The notes: a model not told the origin generated them from the letters alone. DNA of 38,896 nt from Sphingomonas bacterium (GCF_903643035.1 NZ_CAHJWW010000003.1:1-38896), one strand, 5' to 3'; counted from the stretch's first letter, positions 9,501-18,577 are shown. Numbers and translations are program-made.

Positions 9501-10202
9501 ATCCGCCTCTCCGGATCGGTACGCTGGGATCTGCAGCAGCGGATGGAAGCGGAAAAGGAGGCGTTCGGCTTCTACTTTTCCGCGCATCCCGTAGACCGTC
9601 ACCGTCATCTGGCGGCGATGCACGGCGCGCGCGCCTATGCGGCTTTGGGGGAACTGGCCATCCCGAGCGATGGCAGCCGCGCGGGCGCGACGATGGCGGC
9701 GCTGGTCGAGGACGCGCGCTGGCGCACCTCGGCAAGGGGCAAGCGGTATCTGATGGCGACGATGTCGGATGCGAGCGGCCAGTATGTCGCGACCTGCTTC
9801 GACGATGCGGTGGCGAAGGAGCTGGAGACGGCCGCAGCGGCGGGCGGCTGCGGGCTGGTCACCGTCGAACTCGATCGCCGGCCGGGCGAGGAGACCCCGC
9901 GGGTGACGGTACGCCGGATCCAGCCGTTCGAGGCGCTGGCCAGTACCGCGCGCTTCGTGATCGATGTCGACGTGGCCGATCCGGCGGCGTTCGCCCTGCT
10001 GGCAGGACTGCTGGACGATCACCGCGGCGCGCGCGGAGAGGTGCGGGCACAACTGACGCTTGTCGGCGGCGAGGAGGCGACGGTGTTGCTGGGCCGCGAC
10101 TTCCTGCTTGATGCGGAGCTCGCCGGCCGGATCGAGGGCATCGCGGGGGTTACGGCGGCACGGCTGCGCGGTTCGGAGACGAGATTGTCGTTGGTGGGAT
10201 AG
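6600..10202 (+). CDS. dnaE: DNA polymerase III alpha subunit, with in-frame repeat insertion
   Basis: This is the replicative polymerase subunit (about 1200 aa). Order: PHP domain (about 1-280), palm with VGPGRGSGAGS and the catalytic acidic pair in MPDFDIDFCE, a third carboxylate in VKFDFLGLK, the fingers/tau region, a helix-hairpin-helix region (FAGYGFNKSHAAAYALLAYQ) and a C-terminal OB fold (about 1010-1080). Residues about 318-353 form an extra Gly/Pro-rich segment encoded by a palindromic repeat (7566-7658), just before the conserved YRERLEFELAVI. The first PHP metal motif is degenerate (LRVFS where active forms have LHxH), so intrinsic proofreading is unlikely. Start ATG 6600 is preferred; an in-frame GTG lies at 6594. 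The frame is intact throughout, so the insertion is translated. Confidence 0.96.
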   Translation: MSHSGFVPLRVFSCYTMLDGAIEPKAIAKQAAKLGFPATALTDRNGLYAAMAFSDAAAAIGVQPIIGTMLAVARPGMPAGVAAPIDWLALYAQDKPGYDNLCALVSMAHLDRPAELVAHVDLSLLEGRTEGLIALTAGGEGALARLFAEDQPARAEAYADRLETLFPGRLYVEIVRRDDPVETAAEGALIDLAYARNLPLVATNPCCFTDSGFGQAHDTMLCIAHSTYLEAEDRLRSCSEAWMKPAKAMARLFADLPEAIANTLVVAQRCAVAAPKRKPILPSLAGDPEAEAEALRVDARAGLEARLQRIADLRGLACPISASPGPVEGRPPLHTGEDRQGFDKLSPGERGAVPADWTQPYRERLEFELAVIIQMGFPGYFLIVADFIKWAKDHDIPVGPGRGSGAGSVVAWSLTITDLDPLALGLLFERFLNPERVSMPDFDIDFCETRRGEVIRYVQEKYGRDQVAQIITFGKLKARAVLKDTGRVLQMSYGQVDRLAKLVPNHPTDPWTLKRAIDGVSELHKEYRNDDGVRRLLDLAMKLEGLPRHSSTHAAGVVIGDRPLAQLVPLFRDPRSDMPVTQFDMKYVEGAGLVKFDFLGLKTLSVLQKAVRLLAKRGVAIDLDALSWDDERVYQLLQRGDTVGVFQLESEGMRRTLSAVRPSNFGDIIALVSLYRPGPMDSIPSFGRRKQGTESIDYPHALLEPILAETYGIFVYQEQVMQAAQVLAGFSLGGADLLRRAMGKKVKAEMDAQRAGFVEGCRTVNGIGTADANALFDLIDKFAGYGFNKSHAAAYALLAYQTAWLKAHHPHEFYAASMCFDMDQTDKLGLFVEDARRLGVAVLGPCINASEPGFDVEAIDEGLAIRFALAALKSVGEGAMERLVAERAGRGAFASLDDLAARVDPRLLNKRQLETLAAGGAFDGIDANRAGVHAAAETILAVATRTQESRISGQGGLFGSESQAGDAIRLSGSVRWDLQQRMEAEKEAFGFYFSAHPVDRHRHLAAMHGARAYAALGELAIPSDGSRAGATMAALVEDARWRTSARGKRYLMATMSDASGQYVATCFDDAVAKELETAAAAGGCGLVTVELDRRPGEETPRVTVRRIQPFEALASTARFVIDVDVADPAAFALLAGLLDDHRGARGEVRAQLTLVGGEEATVLLGRDFLLDAELAGRIEGIAGVTAARLRGSETRLSLVG
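7566..7658. repeat. Dispersed palindromic repeat, copy C, inside dnaE
   Basis: The arms are 7569-7584 and 7622-7642. The outer seven bases (cccgggc / gcccggg) and about nine inner bases (ctgtcgaag against cttcgacaag) pair, with a five-base bulge in the right arm and a loop of about 37 bases. The core CTTCGACAAGCTCAGC (7622-7637) matches intergenic copies at 2420-2435 and 2938-2953 with one mismatch each. It is read in frame within DnaE as about 30 residues. Confidence 0.8.
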
Positions 10203-10249
10203 GCAGCGGTCTCCACCTCCGCTCGTACCGAGCCCGTCAGAGCATCGTC

Positions 10250-10288
10250 CTTCTTCGAAGCGACGGGCGCCCTTCGAAGAAGCTCAGG
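10250..10288. terminator. Perfect 11-bp hairpin between convergent genes (repeat copy D)
   Basis: CTTCTTCGAAG (10250-10260) and CTTCGAAGAAG (10272-10282) are perfect inverted repeats around an 11-base loop. It continues as CTCAGG, so CTTCGAAGAAGCTCAGG resembles the repeat core in copies A-C. It sits between the ends of dnaE and the facing glycosyltransferase and could stop transcription from both sides, though no T-run is present. Confidence 0.55.
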
Positions 10289-10308
10289 GCAAACGGATGT
10301 GGGGTGGA

Positions 10309-11319
10309 TCAACCCCGCAGTATCTCTTGGTACAGCGTCACATACCGATCCGCCATTCGCCCGACCGTGAACCGCTCCGCCACTCTCGCCCGGCAGGCGC
10401 TGCGGTCGATCTCGCCGATCCGGCCGACCGCTGCCACCGCTTCCTCCACCGAGCCGACGAGGAAGCCGGTGATGCCGTCCTCGATCAGTTCGGGCATCGA
10501 GCCCCGGTCGAAGGCGATCACCGGCGTGCCGCAGGCCATCGCCTCGACCACTGACAGTCCAAACGGCTCATCGAAGCCGATCAGGTGGAGGAGGGCGCGA
10601 GCGTGGCCGAGCGTACGCACCCGCTCGTCGCCGCCGACCGGGCCGCGGAAGATCACCCGGTCGCCATCGATATGCGGGGCCACCTCGCGGTCGTGATAGC
10701 CGGCATCCTGGACGATCCCGGCGATCACCAGCCGACGCCCGCTTGCCTGCGCCACCGCCACCGCCTCCTTCGCGCCCTTGTCGGGGTGGATGCGGCCGAA
10801 GAACAGCAGGTCGTCGCTGCCGACCGGGTCGAACGCGAAGTCGTCCAGCGGAATGCCGTGGTGGATCGTGGCGGCATAGCGCAACGTCGGGTGCCGGTCG
10901 GCCTCGCTGATCGCGACGTAGTTCACGCGATCTTGATAGGGCGCGTACATCGGCAGTATGCGTCCGGACGAGAAGCCGTGGATCGTCGTGACCATGGGTG
11001 TATCCACCAGCCCGGAAAAGGCATGGGCAGGGAAATCGGCTTGGTTGTGGATCAGGTCGAACTCGTCCGCGCGCTCGAACAGATGGGCGAGATGACGCAT
11101 CTCCCACACTTTCGCGTCGATGGCCGGGTCGTCGGAATATGGATGGGGCACGACGCCGGCAAGCGTACCGGTCGTGTGGCTGTCGAGTGTCGCGAAGAGG
11201 GTCACGTCGACGCCGCGCGCGACCAGCGCCTCGGTCAGAAGGCTGGTGACGAGCTCCCACGGACCATAGGCGCGCGGCGGCGTGCGCCAGGCGATCGGCG
11301 CGAGCATGGCTATCTTCAC
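10309..11319 (-). CDS. Glycosyltransferase family 4 (GT-B fold)
   Basis: This 336-residue cytoplasmic enzyme has the GT-B two-domain layout. The N-terminal part starts KIAMLAPIAWRTPP and includes YGPWELVTSLLTEALVARG, the acceptor-side Rossmann domain. The C-terminal donor domain has FFGRIHPDKGAKEAV and the retaining-GT4 motif EPFGLSVVE, the E-x7-E pair that contacts the nucleotide sugar. The start is GTG (11319), overlapping the stop of the upstream glucosidase gene by 4 bases (GTGA), so the two are probably translated together. Donor and acceptor are unknown. Coupling to a glucosidase suggests work on a glucose-containing oligosaccharide or storage sugar, which is inference. Confidence 0.88.
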   Translation of the reverse strand: MKIAMLAPIAWRTPPRAYGPWELVTSLLTEALVARGVDVTLFATLDSHTTGTLAGVVPHPYSDDPAIDAKVWEMRHLAHLFERADEFDLIHNQADFPAHAFSGLVDTPMVTTIHGFSSGRILPMYAPYQDRVNYVAISEADRHPTLRYAATIHHGIPLDDFAFDPVGSDDLLFFGRIHPDKGAKEAVAVAQASGRRLVIAGIVQDAGYHDREVAPHIDGDRVIFRGPVGGDERVRTLGHARALLHLIGFDEPFGLSVVEAMACGTPVIAFDRGSMPELIEDGITGFLVGSVEEAVAAVGRIGEIDRSACRARVAERFTVGRMADRYVTLYQEILRG

Positions 11320-12929
11320 GGGCGTGCAGTTCCCCAGATCACGCCTTGGTCGGGAGCAAGGTGTCCAGGATCGACGTTGGCGTGGCCGGTGACGAGCAGA
11401 GGCTGCATGGAACGGACCCAGTCAGGCACGTCGAACCGCGCTGGCTCTCCGGACAGGTTGAGCGCCACCAGCATCCGCTCCTCGCCCAGCCGGCGTTCGT
11501 AGAGCAGGGCTTCGCCGCCGCCGGACAGCAGCGACACTGTCCCCGACACCAGCGCGGGCCGCTCGCGCCGCAGACCCAGCAGCGCGCGGGTCAGCGACAG
11601 CATGGAGCCGGGATCACTCTCCTGCGTCGCGACGTTGCAGGTGGTCGCCTCCGTCGATACCGGCAGCCACGGCTCTCCGGTCGTGAAGCCCGCGCCGGGG
11701 CTCGCGTCCCACGCCATCGGCAGCCGCGCCTCGTCGCGGTTGAAGGCGGCGCCCGGCTCGCGCAGCGCCTGCGGATCGCGGACGCTGTCGGGCGGGACCG
11801 CCTCGCCCGCCAGACCCAGCTCGTCTCCATAGTATATCGTCGGCGTGCCGCGCAGCGTCAGTAGCAGCATCATGGCGATCCGCGCCTGCGCCGCGCCGAT
11901 CCGGGCGGCGATACGGGGCTGGTCGTGGTTGCTCAGGACCCAGTTCGGCCAGGCACCCTCGGGCAGCGCCGATTCATACTCCTCCACGATCGCCGCCACC
12001 GATCGCGCCGTCCACCGTACCCCGATCAGCCGGAAGTTGAACGGCAGATGGACTTCCGGGTGTTCGGAGTTTCCGTAATAGGTCATCAGCCGATCGTAGG
12101 GCAGGTAGATCTCGCCGATCAGGACGCGATCCCTGCCATCCACCGCCGCCGCCTCGTCGGCGACTTGCCGCATCTCTGCCGCGATCGCGTGGACCTCGGG
12201 CTGGTCGGTCGAGTGGTGCTGGATCACCCGGTCGCGATCGCGCACGCCGGGCGTCCAGTCCGGGTTGGCCGGATTGTCCGGGAAATCGGCGTGTTTCATC
12301 AGATGCCAGAGCACGTCGATCCGGAACCCGTCGATCCCGCGCGCGAACCAGAAGCGCAGGACCTTCATCATCGCTGCGCGCAGGTCGGGGTTGCGCCAGT
12401 TCAGGTCGGGTTGCTCCTTCAGGAACGCGTGGAGATAATACTGTCCGGTCGCCGCGTCCCATTCCCAGGCCGAACCGCCGAAGTCGCTGGTCCAGTTGTT
12501 GGGTGGTCCGCCGTTCGAGCCTGGGTCGTGCCAGATGTACCAGTCACGCCTGCGATCGATGCGCGACGACCGGCTTGCGCGGAACCACGGATGCTCGCTC
12601 GAGCTATGGTTGGGCACCAGATCAAGCAGCACGCGCAGGCCCCGATCGTGCGCCGCGGCGATCAGCGCGTCGAGGTCGCCGAGCGACCCGAAGATCGGGT
12701 CCACGTCGCGGTAATCGGCGACGTCATAGCCGAAGTCCGCCATCGGCGACGTGAAGATCGGGGACAGCCAGAGCGCGTCCACGCCGAGGTCGCGCAGGTA
12801 GTCCAGCCGGGCTACGGTGCCGCGCAGGTCGCCTATCCCGTCGCCGTCGCTGTCCTGGAACGAGCGTGGATAGATCTGGTAGATCGTCGCTGTCTGCCAC
12901 CAGCGGGCCGCGGGAACGGGCGAGATCAT
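11316..12929 (-). CDS. GH13 alpha-glucosidase (oligo-1,6-glucosidase-like)
   Basis: This 537-residue retaining alpha-glucosidase has a (beta/alpha)8 barrel. Visible motifs are the calcium-site-like DSDGDGIGDLRG (26-37), conserved region I DLVPNHSS, the nucleophile Asp 205 (GFRIDV), the acid/base Glu 273 (LIGEIYLP) and the stabiliser Asp 336 (SNHDQPR). Val 206 after the nucleophile is the residue associated with alpha-1,6 preference in oligo-1,6-glucosidases; alpha-1,4-specific relatives usually have Thr. No signal peptide is seen, so it is probably cytoplasmic. It lies 4 bases after the aminopeptidase stop and overlaps the next gene by 4. Exact substrate (isomaltose-type, sucrose or trehalose-type) remains open. 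Confidence 0.92.
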   Translation of the reverse strand: MISPVPAARWWQTATIYQIYPRSFQDSDGDGIGDLRGTVARLDYLRDLGVDALWLSPIFTSPMADFGYDVADYRDVDPIFGSLGDLDALIAAAHDRGLRVLLDLVPNHSSSEHPWFRASRSSRIDRRRDWYIWHDPGSNGGPPNNWTSDFGGSAWEWDAATGQYYLHAFLKEQPDLNWRNPDLRAAMMKVLRFWFARGIDGFRIDVLWHLMKHADFPDNPANPDWTPGVRDRDRVIQHHSTDQPEVHAIAAEMRQVADEAAAVDGRDRVLIGEIYLPYDRLMTYYGNSEHPEVHLPFNFRLIGVRWTARSVAAIVEEYESALPEGAWPNWVLSNHDQPRIAARIGAAQARIAMMLLLTLRGTPTIYYGDELGLAGEAVPPDSVRDPQALREPGAAFNRDEARLPMAWDASPGAGFTTGEPWLPVSTEATTCNVATQESDPGSMLSLTRALLGLRRERPALVSGTVSLLSGGGEALLYERRLGEERMLVALNLSGEPARFDVPDWVRSMQPLLVTGHANVDPGHLAPDQGVIWGTARP

Positions 12930-12933
12930 CGCT

Positions 12934-14325
12934 TCATGACCGCTGGCCGTACCGCGCCTCCAGCAACCGGAAAGAGGCCCTCAGTCCATAGGCCTCGCCG
13001 CCCTTGGGCCGGCCAGGCCTGGCGACCGGGCGCCACGCGAAGGTGTCGAGATGCGCCCAGGCGATGTCTGCGGGCACGAAGCGTTGCAGGAACAGCGCCG
13101 CCGTCACCGCGCCGGCGAAGCCGCTGTCGGGCGCGTTGACGAGGTCGGCGACATCGGACTTCAGCATGTCCTCATACCCGCGCCATAGCGGCAGCCGCCA
13201 AAGCGGGTCGCCGACCTCCTCGCCGGCCGCCAGCAGCTCGGCCGCCAGACGGTCGTCGTTGGCGAAGGCGGCGGGCAGGTCCGGCCCCAGCGCCACGCGT
13301 GCCGCGCCGGTCAAAGTGGCGAAATCGAGGATCAGCTCCGGCACCTCCTCCGCCGCCCGCGCCAGCGCATCGGCCAGGACGAGTCGCCCCTCGGCGTCGG
13401 TATTCGTGTTCTCCACCGTCGGCCCCAATCGCGACGGCAGCACGTCACCCGGACGAAAGGCGTTGCCGGAAATCGCATTCTCCACCGCCGGGATCAGCAG
13501 GTGCAGCCGCACCGGCAGCGCGGCGTCCATCACAAGCCCGGCGAGCGCCAGCGCATGCGCGGCGCCGCCCATGTCCTTCTTCATCAGCCGCATGCCCGCC
13601 GACGACTTGATATCGAGCCCGCCCGAGTCGAAGCACACGCCCTTGCCTACGATCGCGACACGCGGATGGGCGAGGTCGCCCCAGAAGAGCTCGATCATCC
13701 GCGGCTCGCGGCCGCTGGCGGCAGCCTGACCGACGATGTGGACCATGGGGAAACTCAGGCGAAGCGCGTCCCCGCGCGTCACGACGATATCGGCACCATG
13801 CGCCGTTGCCAGCGCCTCGGCGGCACCTTCCAGCTCGGCCGGTCCCAGATCGGCCGCGCCGGTGTCGACGAAGTCGCGGACGCTCGCCGTCGCCGCCACG
13901 AGCCGAAGCACCTGCGCGATCCGTACCGGCTCGCCGGTCAGGAGCACACGCGGCCCGCGGTCGTCGTCACGGCCGCGGTAGCGGGCGAAGCGATGCTGCG
14001 CGAGTGCCCAGCCGAACGCCGCCATCCCAGGCTCGCGTCCCGCGAGGCGGTAGGTATCGGCCGGGAGTGTTTCCGCCAGTTTCGCGAGCGGCCACAGCAT
14101 GTCGTCGGGCGTGGCGATGGCGAGCGCGGACCAATCCTCCGCTTCCTCGCCGGGCAGTATGGCGGTCGTACCCGCCTTGCCGGCCACCCGGTGCGCGGCA
14201 ATCGCGGCGCGGATGCGCTGCGGCTGGCGGGTCAGCCAGTCGTCCCAGCCGTCAGGCTCGACAAGCACGATCGTGCGCGCGGGCTGACCATGATCGGGTC
14301 GAAGCGTCGCCTCGAGATCGGTCAT
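12934..14325 (-). CDS. Leucyl aminopeptidase family (M17) metallopeptidase
   Basis: This cytoplasmic dizinc aminopeptidase trims N-terminal residues from peptides. In 463 residues the M17 active site is complete: Lys 228 and Asp 233 (VGKGVCFDSGGL), Asp 251 (KKDMGGAA), and Asp 310 and Glu 312 (NTNTDAEGRL). The spacing between these is identical to that in E. coli PepA (270, 275, 293, 352, 354). The N-terminal domain is short and divergent, as in the shorter alphaproteobacterial M17 branch, so it is probably not PepA itself. It starts 1 base after the serine hydrolase stop and is followed 4 bases later by the glucosidase, suggesting one transcript. Confidence 0.93.
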   Translation of the reverse strand: MTDLEATLRPDHGQPARTIVLVEPDGWDDWLTRQPQRIRAAIAAHRVAGKAGTTAILPGEEAEDWSALAIATPDDMLWPLAKLAETLPADTYRLAGREPGMAAFGWALAQHRFARYRGRDDDRGPRVLLTGEPVRIAQVLRLVAATASVRDFVDTGAADLGPAELEGAAEALATAHGADIVVTRGDALRLSFPMVHIVGQAAASGREPRMIELFWGDLAHPRVAIVGKGVCFDSGGLDIKSSAGMRLMKKDMGGAAHALALAGLVMDAALPVRLHLLIPAVENAISGNAFRPGDVLPSRLGPTVENTNTDAEGRLVLADALARAAEEVPELILDFATLTGAARVALGPDLPAAFANDDRLAAELLAAGEEVGDPLWRLPLWRGYEDMLKSDVADLVNAPDSGFAGAVTAALFLQRFVPADIAWAHLDTFAWRPVARPGRPKGGEAYGLRASFRLLEARYGQRS

Positions 14326-14326
14326 G

Positions 14327-15796
14327 TCAGCTGGAGGGCATCACGAGGAACTGCTCGTATTTCCCGCCCGCGCCTGGCTCGGCATAGCTGACGATTGCGA
14401 GCGTCCGGCCAGGATAGGTCACGCGGTAGTTGCGGTTGACGAACCCGCCGCGCAGCTTCGCCGGGCCGGTCGGCTCGAAGCCGGTGGGCCTGCCCAGCGG
14501 ACCAAGGCTCGCCCGATAGTCGGCGAGAGCGGTCGGCGTGAAGTAGAAGTTCGAGTTCGCAGTCATCGTCGACCGGTCGAGCGTACCGGCGCGCAACGCA
14601 TCGAACACCGCGCGGGCGTGGATCGCGGCCATGGCGTCGTCCAGCCCGGCGGCGGGAGCGGGAGCGGGCAGCACGACCTTGTAGACGCTCGCGGCGATGC
14701 CCTTGTACGCGTCGGAGAAGTCGGCGTTGGTGAAGACGATCACCGCCGCGCGATCGTCGGGATAGACGATGTTCTCCGTCAGGAACCCGACCGCCTCGCC
14801 ACTATGCTCGACGAAGCGGCGCCCGTCCCGGTTGACGCCGACGTCCACGCCCAGGCCGTAGCCGGTATCCTTCCCCTTGTCTGGCCCGTCGGCGAGCTTG
14901 ATCGCGGTCTCCTGCGCCTGCCAGTCCGCCGGCGAGAGCAGCGTCCGATCGATGCGGGCGATGTCCCATTTGGCGAGGTCGCTCGCGCTCATCGCCAGCT
15001 CGCCGGCCGCGAACAGCCAGCCGTGCGCCGCCGGCCGCTCGACGCGGACGGGGCCTAGCGCGAACCGCTCATAGCCTTGCGGATAGCCTGCGCCGGTCGC
15101 CAGGTCCTGATCGACGGCGCGGATGTCCAGCGGCCGGAACACGCGCCGCTGGAGGAAGGCGAGCAGCGGTTCGCCCGCCACGCGCTCCACGATCAGCCCG
15201 GCGACGACATAGCCTGTGTTCGAATACTGCCATTGCGTCCCGGGCTGGAAATCGAGCGGCTTCCTGGCCCATCGGGCGACGATGGCCTGGGGTGTGGTCG
15301 GCCGCGCCATGTCGGCAAAGCCATAGTCCTGTGGCCAGTAATCCTGGAGCCCCGACGTGTGCGACAGCAGTTGGCGGATCGTGATCCGATCGCCCTGCGT
15401 CACGCCGGGCACGTATTTCGCGACGGTGTCGTCAAGGCTCAGCTTGCGGTCGCGGGCGAGCAGCAGGATCGCGGCGGCGGTGAACTGCTTGGAGATCGAC
15501 GCGATCTGGTATGGCAGCGCGGGCGTCGCGACAGGGATCGCCTCCGACGCCTTGCCATAGGCGCGCGTGAACACGAGCCGGTCGCCGCGCACCACCGCGA
15601 TGGAGGCGGACGGAACGCCGGTCCTGGCGAGCGCGGTGGCGACGATCCCGTCGATCCTCGCCGATTCGGCAGGCGTGATCGCCTGCGCCGCGAGTGTTGC
15701 AGGGGTGAGAAGCGCCAGTGCGGGAAGGAACCGGCGGATGAAACGGACACGCGTGGGGAAAGGCGACCCTCTCGCCTCGTCTTGCGCGCTCCTCAC
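14327..15796 (-). CDS. Exported serine hydrolase, class C beta-lactamase-like fold
   Basis: This is a penicillin-binding-protein-like serine hydrolase with the SISK motif (S-x-x-K nucleophile), YSNTGY (Y-x-N) and HSGEAVGF as the third motif. The N-terminus carries an export signal: RVRFIRRFLPALALLTPATLAAQA. About 130 C-terminal residues follow the catalytic domain, as seen in several beta-lactamase-related esterases and peptidases. The start is uncertain: GTG at 15796 gives a 39-residue leader and is preferred; ATGs at 15847 and 15838 give longer leaders; none has a strong ribosome site. The substrate (a peptide, an ester or a D-amino-acid peptide) is unknown. A classical beta-lactamase role is not claimed. 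Confidence 0.86.
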   Translation of the reverse strand: MRSAQDEARGSPFPTRVRFIRRFLPALALLTPATLAAQAITPAESARIDGIVATALARTGVPSASIAVVRGDRLVFTRAYGKASEAIPVATPALPYQIASISKQFTAAAILLLARDRKLSLDDTVAKYVPGVTQGDRITIRQLLSHTSGLQDYWPQDYGFADMARPTTPQAIVARWARKPLDFQPGTQWQYSNTGYVVAGLIVERVAGEPLLAFLQRRVFRPLDIRAVDQDLATGAGYPQGYERFALGPVRVERPAAHGWLFAAGELAMSASDLAKWDIARIDRTLLSPADWQAQETAIKLADGPDKGKDTGYGLGVDVGVNRDGRRFVEHSGEAVGFLTENIVYPDDRAAVIVFTNADFSDAYKGIAASVYKVVLPAPAPAAGLDDAMAAIHARAVFDALRAGTLDRSTMTANSNFYFTPTALADYRASLGPLGRPTGFEPTGPAKLRGGFVNRNYRVTYPGRTLAIVSYAEPGAGGKYEQFLVMPSS

Positions 15797-15930
15797 GGAT
15801 CGGGCGGGCCGGAAGTTCGGGCATGGGCGGGAGGGCATTGGCGACATGACGTCGACGATGGCAGAAATCACCGGGGCAGGACAGCCGGCTTGCAACTGGC
15901 GCGTGACGGTCGCGATCCGAGCTCGACTGA

Positions 15931-17295
15931 TCACCAATCCGCGACCGGCGCTCCATAGAGGTCGTGCTCGTCGGCGTCCTCGATCTCGACCGACACGATC
16001 TCGCCGACCGTCAGATGGCCGGCGTCGCGTAGGAAGACCTGGCCATCGATCTCGGGCGCGTCGGCCTGGCTTCGGCCCGTCGCGCCCTCTTCGCCGACCT
16101 CGTCGATGATGACGGGCAGGGTGCGGCCGACCTTGCGCTGGAGCTTCGCGGCGCTGATCGCAGCCGTCTTCTCCATCACGCGGGCGTAGCGTTCCTCCTT
16201 CACCGCCTCCGGTACCGGATCGGGGAGATCGTTCGCCGCGGCGCCCGCCACCGGCTCGAACCGGAACGCGCCGACGCGATCGAGCTGCGCCTCGTCCAGC
16301 CAGTCGAGCAGGTACGCCACATCATCCTCGGTCTCCCCGGGGAAACCGATGACGAAGGTCGAGCGGATCGCGATGTCGGGACAAATGCCGCGCCAGCCAC
16401 GGATGCGTTCCAGCACCTTAGCATCGTTGGCCGGCCGCTTCATGCGGCGCAGCACGGCGGGGGACGCGTGCTGGAACGGGATGTCGAGATACGGCAGCAC
16501 CAGCCCTTCCGCCATCAGCGGGATGACGTGGTCGACGTGCGGATATGGATATACGTAGTGGAGCCTGACCCAGCCTTGCACCTGGGCGACGATCCGCCCG
16601 AGTTCGCGCGACAGGTCGGTCATGTGCGCCCGGACCGCTCCGCCCGATTTCAGCGGGTAGTCGGCGTGGCGCAGGTCGAGGCCATAGGCGCTGGTGTCCT
16701 GGCTGATGACCAGCAGCTCGCGCGTTCCCGCCGCCACCAGCTTCTCCGCCTCGCGCAGGATCGCATGGGGCGGCCGGCTGGCGAGGTCGCCGCGCAGGGA
16801 CGGGATGATGCAGAAGGAGCAACGGTGATTGCAGCCCTCCGAAATCTTGAGGTAGCTGTAATGGCGCGGCGTGAGCTTGAGGTCGGTCTGTTCGACTGCG
16901 CCGCCCGGCACGAGGTCGAGGTACGGCGATCGTGTGGCCGGCGCCGCCTGGTGCACCGCCGTCACCACCTGTTCGTACTGGTGTGCCCCCGTCACCGCCA
17001 GCACGCCGGGGAAGCGCGCGCGGATCGTCTCCGCCTCGGACCCCATGCAGCCCGTCACGATGACGCGGCCGTTCTGCGCGACCGCCTCGCCGATTGCCTC
17101 CAGACTCTCCTCCTTGGCGCTGTCGAGGAAGCCGCAGGTGTTGACCAGCACCACGTCCGCGCCGGCATAGTCGGCGCTCATCGCATAGCCGTCGGCGCGC
17201 AGCCGCGTCAGGATGCGCTCGGAGTCCACCAGGTTCTTGGGACAGCCGAGCGATACCATGCCGACACGCGGCGGGGAGGGAAGGACAGTGGCCAT
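15931..17295 (-). CDS. rimO: Ribosomal protein S12 methylthiotransferase RimO
   Basis: This radical SAM enzyme adds a methylthio group to the conserved aspartate of ribosomal protein S12. In 454 residues it has the N-terminal UPF0004 domain with three cluster cysteines (C18 in SLGCPKN, C54 in NTCGF, C83 in TGCMG), the radical SAM motif C155-x3-C159-x2-C162 (GCNHRCSFC), and a C-terminal TRAM domain. [14 protein letters not shown] is diagnostic for RimO rather than MiaB. ATG 17295 is chosen, since it places the family's N-terminus correctly; the longer frame to 17382 has no support. It lies about 110 bases after rnd on the same strand. Confidence 0.96.
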   Translation of the reverse strand: MATVLPSPPRVGMVSLGCPKNLVDSERILTRLRADGYAMSADYAGADVVLVNTCGFLDSAKEESLEAIGEAVAQNGRVIVTGCMGSEAETIRARFPGVLAVTGAHQYEQVVTAVHQAAPATRSPYLDLVPGGAVEQTDLKLTPRHYSYLKISEGCNHRCSFCIIPSLRGDLASRPPHAILREAEKLVAAGTRELLVISQDTSAYGLDLRHADYPLKSGGAVRAHMTDLSRELGRIVAQVQGWVRLHYVYPYPHVDHVIPLMAEGLVLPYLDIPFQHASPAVLRRMKRPANDAKVLERIRGWRGICPDIAIRSTFVIGFPGETEDDVAYLLDWLDEAQLDRVGAFRFEPVAGAAANDLPDPVPEAVKEERYARVMEKTAAISAAKLQRKVGRTLPVIIDEVGEEGATGRSQADAPEIDGQVFLRDAGHLTVGEIVSVEIEDADEHDLYGAPVADW

Positions 17296-17404
17296 GGGTA
17301 ATCCGATATAGGGCAAAGGGGTATTGCGTGCCAGCGCGCCGGCTTCACCTCGCGTCGCCCGTTCGAGCGGGATGACCACCAAACAGCTCCCCCGTGACGG
17401 GTCG

Positions 17405-18571
17405 TTACTCCGCCCGCGTCATCGCCAGCCGGCCGTCTTTCACCGCAAAGGCCAGCCTTCCCTCCACCAGGTCTAGCGCGTCGCGGCCGAACTGGTCGTG
17501 GCGCCATCCCTCCAGCATCGCGAGCCCCGTGCGCTGCCCCGCGGCCAGCGATTCCAGCTCGTCGGAACGGGCGAGCAGGCGCGGCGCGACGTCGATCTCC
17601 TTAGCGCGGATCTTCAGCAGCAGCTTCAGCAGGTCCGCGACCAGCGCGCCGTCCTTGCCGAGCCCCGGTTTGCGGTCCTCGCGCGGGGGCAGCTCGTCGG
17701 CGGCCATCGGTGCGGCGGTCTCCAGCGCGGCCATCAGCCGACCGCCGATGTCGTTGGTCGCCCAGTTCGGCGACAGTCCGCGCACCTTGGCGAGGTCCGC
17801 CTGCCGGCGCGGGAAATGGCCGGCGAGGTCGGCGAGCGTCTCGTCCTTGACGATGCGTCCGCGTGGCAGGTCTTTGCCCCTGGCCTCCAGCTCGCGCCAG
17901 CGGGCGAGCGCCTTCAGCCGGCCGAGCACGTCCGCCTTGCGGGAGGGCACGCGCACCCGCTTCCAAGCCTCGTCGGGGTCGTTGGCATAGTTGGCGGGGT
18001 CGCCCAGCCGCTCCATCTCCTGGTCCAGCCAGGCGCCGCGCCCCGTCTTGCGTAGCCGGGCGAGCATCTTGGGGAAGATCGCCGCGAGGTGTGTGACATC
18101 GCCGATCGCATATTCGATCTGCCGCGCATCGAGTGGCCGGCGAGCCCAGTCGGTGAAGCGCGCGCCCTTGTCGATCGTGATGCCCAGCCAGCTGTCGACG
18201 AGGTTCGAATAGCCGATCTGCTCGCCCTGGCCGAGCGCCATCGCCGCCACCTGCGTGTCGAACAGCGGGTGCGGCGTCTTGCCCGTCAGGTTGTAGACGA
18301 TCTCCAGATCCTGCCCGCCGGCGTGGAAGACCTTCAGCACGTCCTCGTTGTCGACCAGGAGGTCGAGCAGCGGCTTGAGGTCCAGCCCCGGCGCGAGCGG
18401 ATCGATGGCGGCCGCCTCATGCTCGTCGGCGACCTGGATCAGGCAGAGCAGCGGCCAGAACGTGCTCTCGCGCATGAACTCGGTATCGACGGTGACGAAG
18501 CCGGCCTTTGCCCAGCGGGCGCATAGATCGGCAAGGGTGGCGGTATCGGTGACGAGCGGGTGGATGTGCAT
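17405..18571 (-). CDS. rnd: Ribonuclease D
   Basis: This is a 3'-5' exoribonuclease that trims the 3' ends of tRNA and other stable RNA precursors. In 388 residues the DEDDy exonuclease residues are all present: Asp 29 and Glu 31 (VDTEF), Asp 88 (HAGGQDLE), and Tyr 154 and Asp 158 (YAIGDVTHL). HRDC domains follow from about residue 205. The start at 18571 is set by the family N-terminus; no ribosome site is visible. A predicted promoter (18578-18606) ends 6 bases before the ATG, so the mRNA may be leaderless. The gene is divergent from aspS, with a large palindrome between them. Confidence 0.95.
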   Translation of the reverse strand: MHIHPLVTDTATLADLCARWAKAGFVTVDTEFMRESTFWPLLCLIQVADEHEAAAIDPLAPGLDLKPLLDLLVDNEDVLKVFHAGGQDLEIVYNLTGKTPHPLFDTQVAAMALGQGEQIGYSNLVDSWLGITIDKGARFTDWARRPLDARQIEYAIGDVTHLAAIFPKMLARLRKTGRGAWLDQEMERLGDPANYANDPDEAWKRVRVPSRKADVLGRLKALARWRELEARGKDLPRGRIVKDETLADLAGHFPRRQADLAKVRGLSPNWATNDIGGRLMAALETAAPMAADELPPREDRKPGLGKDGALVADLLKLLLKIRAKEIDVAPRLLARSDELESLAAGQRTGLAMLEGWRHDQFGRDALDLVEGRLAFAVKDGRLAMTRAE

Positions 18572-18577
18572 GGGGGC

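Noticed and set aside
14327-15796. Antibiotic resistance beta-lactamase
   Set aside because: The fold is shared by esterases and D-amino-peptidases; the long C-terminal extension and lack of class C signature residues do not support resistance.
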